Positions 40,839-45,562 of a stretch of DNA of 45,562 nucleotides are shown here, piece by piece. Origin of the DNA: Clostridia bacterium (GTDB lineage: Bacteria > Bacillota > Clostridia > Oscillospirales > Acutalibacteraceae); the NCBI GenBank assembly GCA_017517865.1, contig JAFWYB010000050.1:1-45562 (forward strand). Reading direction: 5' to 3'. The notes under the pieces are model-generated. The model saw only the letters and a list, made by a program, of their open reading frames with translations. It was not told the DNA's origin and made no database searches. The position numbers and the translations under genes are program-made. Position 1 is the stretch's first letter, and each line of letters starts with the position of its first letter.

Positions 40839-40867
40839 TTGATTTGTTTCCGTCGTAGTGATATAAT
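40839..40867 (+). promoter_or_regulatory. promoter of murD
   Basis: TTGATT, 17 nt, TATAAT. Confidence 0.8.
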
Positions 40868-40898
40868 AAACTCTATAAATATTAAGGCGGTGTTTACT

Positions 40899-42242
40899 AT
40901 GGAAAAATATCTTATCGTCGGTGCAGGCAGAAGCGGTATCTGTTCGGCAAATATGCTTCACGCTCTGGGCAAAAGCTATGCAATATATGACGCTAACGTA
41001 AATTTAGATAAAAAAATGCTCCTTGACAGACTCGACTGCAAGAACCTTGAGCTTATTCTCGGCGACGTAACAGAAAATACCCTCGACGGTATCAGCGTGT
41101 GTGTCACGTCCCCCGGTGTACCTCTTGAAACTCCCATTCTTACGGCGGTAGCGGAAAAAAATATCCCTATATGGAGTGAAATCGAGCTTGCCTACCGCTA
41201 CGATAAAGGCAGTGTTATCGGCATCACCGGCACCAACGGAAAAACCACTACCACCTCGCTGACCTACGAAATTGTTAAAAAGTGGAAGGAAAACACTCTT
41301 CTTGTGGGCAACATCGAAATTCCTTATACGGGACTTGCACTTGAATCAAAGGAAGGCGGTGCAACGGTAGCGGAAATCAGCTCCTTCCAGCTTGAAACAA
41401 TGCTCACCTTCAAGCCTAAGGTAAGCGCAATTCTCAACATTACTCCTGACCATCTTGACAGACACAAGACTATGGAAAACTACGCCGATGTAAAAAAATC
41501 CATAGCAAAAAATCAGGACAAAGGTGATTTTTGCATACTCAACTACGAAGATGATGTACTTCGCGAATTCGGCAAAGAACTCAACTGCAACGTCGTATTT
41601 TTCTCCTCACTCAGAGAACTAAGCGACGGACTTTACTACAAAGACGGCATTATTTACATCGCCGAAAATAGCGAAAGCACACCCTTTATCCGTACTGACG
41701 AAACAAACCTTGTGGGTCTTCATAACTTTGAAAACATAATGGCAGCCGTTGCTATGACAAGAGCCTTTGGAGTACCCGATGACATTATAAAGCAGGCTGT
41801 TAAGGAATTTGTTGCTGTTGAACACAGAATTGAGTTTGTTGCTGAAATCGGCGGTGTAAGATACTATAACGACTCCAAGGGTACAAACACCGATGCAGCT
41901 ATAAAGGCAATTGACGCTATGCCCTCAAAGACAGTCCTTATCGCAGGGGGCTACGATAAAAAGAGCGAATATGACGAGTGGGTAAGCCGTTTTCCGGGCA
42001 AGGTAAGAAAGCTTGTGCTTATCGGTCAGACAAAGGAAAACATCGCCGCCGCCTGTGAGAAAATCGGCTTTAAAGATTACTGCTTTGCCGAATCCCTTGA
42101 AGAAGCAGTTAAAATCTCGGCTGAAAGTGCAAAAGAGGGCGACTGCTGTCTGCTTTCCCCCGCCTGCGCTTCATGGGGGATGTTCAAGAACTATCAGCAA
42201 AGAGGAACAATGTTTAAGGAATATGTAAAGGCTCTGAAGTGA
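40899..42242 (+). CDS. murD: UDP-N-acetylmuramoylalanine--D-glutamate ligase
   Basis: 447 residues from the ATG at 40899 (AAGGCGG upstream; longer starts precede the promoter). Mur ligase order: N-terminal UDP-binding fold (LIVGAGRSGICSANML), ATP loop GITGTNGKTTTTSLTYE, VAEISSFQLE, NITPDHLDRH, HNFENIMAAVAM, VEHRIEFVAEIGGV, YNDSKGTNTDAAI, LLSPACASWGMFKNYQQRG. Adds D-glutamate to UDP-MurNAc-L-Ala in peptidoglycan synthesis. It stands alone, outside a dcw cluster. Confidence 0.95.
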   Translation: MEKYLIVGAGRSGICSANMLHALGKSYAIYDANVNLDKKMLLDRLDCKNLELILGDVTENTLDGISVCVTSPGVPLETPILTAVAEKNIPIWSEIELAYRYDKGSVIGITGTNGKTTTTSLTYEIVKKWKENTLLVGNIEIPYTGLALESKEGGATVAEISSFQLETMLTFKPKVSAILNITPDHLDRHKTMENYADVKKSIAKNQDKGDFCILNYEDDVLREFGKELNCNVVFFSSLRELSDGLYYKDGIIYIAENSESTPFIRTDETNLVGLHNFENIMAAVAMTRAFGVPDDIIKQAVKEFVAVEHRIEFVAEIGGVRYYNDSKGTNTDAAIKAIDAMPSKTVLIAGGYDKKSEYDEWVSRFPGKVRKLVLIGQTKENIAAACEKIGFKDYCFAESLEEAVKISAESAKEGDCCLLSPACASWGMFKNYQQRGTMFKEYVKALK

Positions 42243-42259
42243 TATAATAAGCTGTGAAA

Positions 42260-42283
42260 AACGGCACCCGAAAGGGTGCCGTT
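42260..42283. terminator. bidirectional terminator between murD and the LRR-FnIII gene
   Basis: AACGGCACCC-GAAA-GGGTGCCGTT, perfect 10-bp stem. T run TTTTT on the minus strand, GGTGTTTATTT on plus. Confidence 0.85.
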
Positions 42284-42296
42284 GGTGTTTATTTAA

Positions 42297-45101
42297 TCAG
42301 TCGTAAATATTCTTTTCAGGATACCATATCGGGAAGAACTGTCCGTAATCATCACCGAACACCCATTTACCGTTTTCATATACAACCTTATAATCTATAT
42401 AATCATTGTCTTTCTTTGAATAGAGACGGTAAAGATATTCTGTTGAAGAAATCCTTTTCAGACTGTCTTTGTACGGTGCTTCAGGTTGGAATAAGCCTCC
42501 GCCGTCACCATTGTACATATACATTTTACCATTATAGTCTCTGTAACCGTATCCGCTCGATTCTATAAAATCTTCGGTATGCTCTTCGGTAAAGTATTTA
42601 AGCATTTCTTTTCTTAAATCTGCAGTTGATTTAATTTCATCGTCAATAACAGCATAAAATTTAAATTCGTAGTCGTATTGGTATACGGTTATGTAATCCT
42701 TCGGATCTAATATATGACGGTATCTGAGATCTGTATTTCTGTTTATTTCATCTTCAAACACATAATTGAAGATATGCCATTTTTCTTCCAGGTCATTTGC
42801 TGTGATGAACATCCTTCTGACATAATCATCGGTGAGAGTACCTGTTTTAACCTTAAGCTGTGTACGGTCCTTAGCCCATATATAACCCGAATCAGTTTTG
42901 ATATATGCCTTTACGGCAAAGATATAGTTTTTGCCCGGTACAAGGTTCTTAAGCGTTACCGTAAGTTTTGTTGTTGCCTTATAAACAATATCCCAGTTCT
43001 TTGTCTGTGTGTTCCACATATAAACTCGGTAGCCCGTTGCGCCTCTGACGCTGTCCCACTTGAGGGTGACATATTCAGAGCTGATTTTTGAAGCTGTTAC
43101 GTTTTTTGTCGTACCGGGTACGGTTGCTGTGCCTAACTTTGCATATTTACTTGCCCAATAGGAAGTTCCGCTTAATTTTGTATAAGCTTTAACGGCAAAG
43201 GTGTATTTTGTGCCTGCAGTGAGACCTGTTGCAGTATATGTAAGTCCCGTTGTGGTTTTGAGAGCCTTCCATTTACCGTTTCTTTCAACATAAATTCTGT
43301 ATCCCGTTGCGCCGGGTGCCTTGTTCCATTTGAGTGTAACGCTGTTTTCGGTTGAGGTTGAGGTTACTTTATCAGTAACACCAGGCTTTGTGACAGTGTT
43401 TATGCTCTTATACTTGGGCGCCCAGACAATACTGCCGTTGTTGAGATATGCTCTTACGGCGAAGGTGTATTTTGTTCCCGGCTCAAGGTACTTGATAGTT
43501 GTAGTTGTCTTCTTGCCGGTGGTACGTACTGCGATATCCCATTTACCGGTTTCTTTATTCTTAACATACACTCTGTAGCCCGTTGCACCGTTTACCGCAG
43601 TCCACTTGAGAGTTACAGAATTATTTGTGGTTGTACTCTTTAATGAAGTTGTTACACCTAACTGTGTTGTAGCCTTAACAGTTGACTGTTCCGGCGCCCA
43701 AACGGTTTTGCCACTTGCCTTTGAATAAGATTTAATCGCAAAAGTATATGTTGTTCCTGACGAAAGGCCTTCAGCAGTGTATTTTCTTGCTGTTGTTGTC
43801 TTTATTGCCTTCCAGCCGCTGCCTGACTTCACATAAACTCTGTAACCTGTTGCACCGGGAACTTTGTCCCAATTGAGTGTTATTGATGTATCCTTTGCAG
43901 TGACATTGATGTTTTCTACGGGTCTGTAAATATAGTTGTTATATGTAATATCCCCCACCATCATATAGAAATTGTCGCCTTTCTTTATGGCATCGAACTG
44001 AGCCTTCGTGCCCTCATAAGAAATTGTAATTCCTCCGGAATAAATAAATGCAAATTCTTCAATTTTCTTGACACCAACATGCATATAAATCTTTTTAAGT
44101 GACTTGTAATGAATATCATTGAAAGCATCGTCACCTATTACGGTTACACTGCTGGGAATTATGTAAGTTTCATCTGCTTTTGATGCAGGATAAATGAGAA
44201 TCTTTGTTTTTTCCTTGTTATAGAGAACACCGTCAATTGTCGTGTAATTTTTATTTTTAGCATCAACAATGATCTCTTCGAGAGCCGTACAGTCACGAAA
44301 CCGGTCAATAAATTCAACATTTTCGGGAATAATTACTGTTCTGAGATCATAACAGTAACTGATATCATCAAGATCCAAAGACTTGAGTTTACCTTTTTTA
44401 ATTTCTATTTTTTCGACCCCATAACAATGATAGATTGCATTAAATTCCAGAGTTTCTACACTTGCGGGAATAACAAGACTTTTTGCGCCCGTAAATGAAA
44501 GTCCGTAGGATTCAATTTTTTTAACCGTTGAGGGAATAACAATACTTTCAAGCTCCACATTTCTTGTTGCGTTACTGCCGATTGTTTTTACGCCCTCAGG
44601 AATAACAAGCTTTGTGCACTTTTTATTATACGGAACCCTGATAAGCGTTTTCATCTCTTTATCATAAAGAATACCGTCAACAGATTTATAAGCAGTATTC
44701 TTATCAGAAACAATAATTTTTTCGAGTTTCCATGCACCGTAAAATGCATCCGTTTCTATTTCAGTTACACCGCTTCCTATTTCAACTGTCTTGACATTTG
44801 AAAAATCAAAACCGTTTTGAATAGTTGTTACACTGTCAGGAATAATAACCTTCTGTGTAGGACAGTCTTCACCAAAAACTTTTTTTCCAATATGCGTTAC
44901 AACCTTGCCATTGATTTCAGAGGGAATTGTTACTGTTTTACTTGTGCCCGTATACTTGGTAATACAAACAGTATCATTCTCTGTAAGCGTGTATTTGTAT
45001 TTACTGTAGGTATATTCCGTTGCCGCAAAAGCAGATAGCGACAAAATTAGCACTGCAGCAATCACAACAAATACACTTGCTAAAATTTTTATCTTTTTCA
45101 T
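42297..45101 (-). CDS. Secreted surface protein: LRR repeats plus four fibronectin type III domains
   Basis: 934 residues. Signal peptide 1-26 (SAFAA). About 35-390: BspA/LRR_5 repeats (CTALEEIIVDAKNKNYTTID, YIIPSSVTVIGDDAF) with spacers YNKEKTKILIYP. About 394-757: four fibronectin type III domains in tandem, each with GATGYR[VI]Y and TYTFA[IV]K[AS]Y-type strands, strongly alike and so probably amplified by duplication. About 760-934: a unique acidic domain (DYVRRMFITANDLEEKWHIF, YRDYNGKMYMYNGDGGG) I cannot name. No LPXTG motif, no Cys/His tail. Likely adhesion or glycan binding outside the cell. RBS AAGGAGG. Confidence 0.9.
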   Translation of the reverse strand: MKKIKILASVFVVIAAVLILSLSAFAATEYTYSKYKYTLTENDTVCITKYTGTSKTVTIPSEINGKVVTHIGKKVFGEDCPTQKVIIPDSVTTIQNGFDFSNVKTVEIGSGVTEIETDAFYGAWKLEKIIVSDKNTAYKSVDGILYDKEMKTLIRVPYNKKCTKLVIPEGVKTIGSNATRNVELESIVIPSTVKKIESYGLSFTGAKSLVIPASVETLEFNAIYHCYGVEKIEIKKGKLKSLDLDDISYCYDLRTVIIPENVEFIDRFRDCTALEEIIVDAKNKNYTTIDGVLYNKEKTKILIYPASKADETYIIPSSVTVIGDDAFNDIHYKSLKKIYMHVGVKKIEEFAFIYSGGITISYEGTKAQFDAIKKGDNFYMMVGDITYNNYIYRPVENINVTAKDTSITLNWDKVPGATGYRVYVKSGSGWKAIKTTTARKYTAEGLSSGTTYTFAIKSYSKASGKTVWAPEQSTVKATTQLGVTTSLKSTTTNNSVTLKWTAVNGATGYRVYVKNKETGKWDIAVRTTGKKTTTTIKYLEPGTKYTFAVRAYLNNGSIVWAPKYKSINTVTKPGVTDKVTSTSTENSVTLKWNKAPGATGYRIYVERNGKWKALKTTTGLTYTATGLTAGTKYTFAVKAYTKLSGTSYWASKYAKLGTATVPGTTKNVTASKISSEYVTLKWDSVRGATGYRVYMWNTQTKNWDIVYKATTKLTVTLKNLVPGKNYIFAVKAYIKTDSGYIWAKDRTQLKVKTGTLTDDYVRRMFITANDLEEKWHIFNYVFEDEINRNTDLRYRHILDPKDYITVYQYDYEFKFYAVIDDEIKSTADLRKEMLKYFTEEHTEDFIESSGYGYRDYNGKMYMYNGDGGGLFQPEAPYKDSLKRISSTEYLYRLYSKKDNDYIDYKVVYENGKWVFGDDYGQFFPIWYPEKNIYD

Positions 45102-45207
45102 TTTGTTTTCCTCCTTAGTTTATATATATTTATATTACAATAAAAATTGTATTTACACGCAAAATTGTCAATTCGGCATGTTTTTTTGTCTGAATGGTTT
45201 ATAAAAT

Positions 45208-45351
45208 AAAAAGTGCGCCCAAATGAGCGCACAAAAAAATGCATCTCACTTGTTGCGACACAAACCTAACGACACGAAATGGTATGGTTAATAAGAGATA
45301 CACTTTTTACAAGTGTTATCCCTTCCGTTGTCAAATATACAGTTTGGTCGC
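45208..45351 (-). ncRNA. candidate small RNA between the rRNA operon and the LRR-FnIII gene
   Basis: A strong promoter (45358-45386) and an intrinsic terminator (45213-45232) bracket about 140 nt with no reading frame. The RNA holds a hairpin GATAACACTT/AAGTGTATC with one bulge, and GTATCTC can pair with GAGATGC across its middle. It could instead be an attenuated leader of the LRR-FnIII gene, 110 nt further on. Class unknown. Confidence 0.5.
45213..45232 (-). terminator. terminator of the small RNA candidate
   Basis: GTGCGC / GCGCAC stem followed by TTTTTATTTTAT on the minus strand. Confidence 0.75.
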
Positions 45352-45357
45352 ACAATC

Positions 45358-45386
45358 AATATAGCAAAATATGCTTCTTTTGTCAA
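45358..45386 (-). promoter_or_regulatory. promoter of the small RNA candidate
   Basis: TTGACA, 17 nt, TATATT on the minus strand, directly past the rRNA terminator. Confidence 0.75.
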
Positions 45387-45392
45387 CAAAAA

Positions 45393-45417
45393 AAGACTGC
45401 CCAATTTGGACAGTCTT
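45393..45417 (-). terminator. rRNA operon terminator
   Basis: AAGACTG / CAGTCTT stem with TTTTTTT following on the minus strand, 75 nt past the 23S 3' end. Confidence 0.8.
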
Positions 45418-45492
45418 GATTTATGTACCTTCAAAACTAAACAAAGGAAGTAATGAAAAGAGGATTGTAGTATTTGTTGAACCAAGGAATTT

Positions 45493-45562
45493 GGTCAAGC
45501 CCTCGACCTATTAGTATTGCCTAGCTGAATGCATCGCTGCACTTACACTTGCAACCTATCAA
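45493..45562 (-). rRNA. 23S ribosomal RNA, 3' end (cut by the window)
   Basis: On the minus strand the last 70 nt read ..GCAATACTAATAGGTCGAGG-GCTTGACC, the conserved 3' end of bacterial 23S rRNA. The gene continues beyond the right edge. No 5S gene follows before the terminator. Confidence 0.93.

Noticed and set aside
45288-45485. 65-codon minus-strand frame between 23S and the LRR-FnIII gene
   Set aside because: It spans the rRNA terminator and the small-RNA promoter and has no ribosome binding site.
1-45562. tRNA genes
   Set aside because: I found no convincing GGTTCGAAT-type T-arm with matching acceptor stem on either strand; a computed scan would settle it.

Overview
The window looks like chromosome of a spore-forming, gut-dwelling member of the Clostridia, probably Oscillospirales/Ruminococcaceae-like. 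The reasons are: moderate-to-low GC with strong AGGAGG ribosome binding sites and TTGACA/TATAAT promoters, a SpoVT sporulation regulator, a Trp T-box, a bile-salt-hydrolase-family enzyme, many secreted BspA-type leucine-rich-repeat (LRR) proteins, and the 3' end of a 23S rRNA gene at the right edge. The assignment is by gene content and style, not by a search.

Layout. 1-2.5 kb: a palindromic repeat, spoVT (minus) and a divergent OB-fold membrane protein. 2.6-5.2 kb: a membrane protein and a membrane-anchored LRR protein. 5.3-10.2 kb: a three-gene minus-strand operon of secreted proteins (LRR - papain-like peptidase candidate - LRR) behind a strong promoter and a leader with a terminator hairpin. 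10.3-11 kb: a scar region holding an ATPase C-terminal remnant and a truncated duplicate of the spoVT 5' end with its promoter. 11.2-14.2 kb: a three-gene FAD oxidoreductase/DUF1667 operon of the anaerobic glycerol-3-phosphate dehydrogenase type, followed by a 306-bp inverted-repeat element. 14.6-16.8 kb: a secreted esterase and a choloylglycine hydrolase. 16.9-18.7 kb: a PadR regulator translationally coupled to a HAAS/DUF1700-type membrane protein. 18.8-24.5 kb: a MalY-type C-S lyase, a NifX-like protein, T-box-regulated trpB and a GH3-family acyl-adenylating enzyme, interleaved with two 120-bp cloverleaf palindromes. 24.6-25.3 kb: a gene-free stretch with the marks of a roughly 650-nt structured RNA. 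25.3-34.7 kb: MATE exporter, a secreted double metallophosphatase, amylomaltase, a small anchored protein and aconitase. 34.8-37.3 kb: a second PadR/HAAS cassette with secreted proteins. 37.3-42.2 kb: isocitrate dehydrogenase, a GDPD-family protein, a GH5 glycosidase and murD. 42.3-45.1 kb: a large LRR plus fibronectin-III surface protein. 45.2-45.56 kb: a small-RNA candidate, the rRNA terminator and the 23S 3' end.

Themes. (1) Secreted proteins share unusual C-termini: three end in a Cys/His-rich tail around a hydrophobic helix, and three more end in amphipathic helices without cysteines. (2) Intergenic DNA is rich in structure: heptanucleotide tandem tracts beside stop codons and terminators, cloverleaf palindromes with a conserved closing stem but unrelated arms, and a MITE-like element. 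(3) Two PadR-HAAS pairs share the same 8-nt gene overlap. The best candidates for something undescribed are the large structured RNA (24.6-25.3 kb), the cloverleaf family, and the Cys/His-tail secretion operon.
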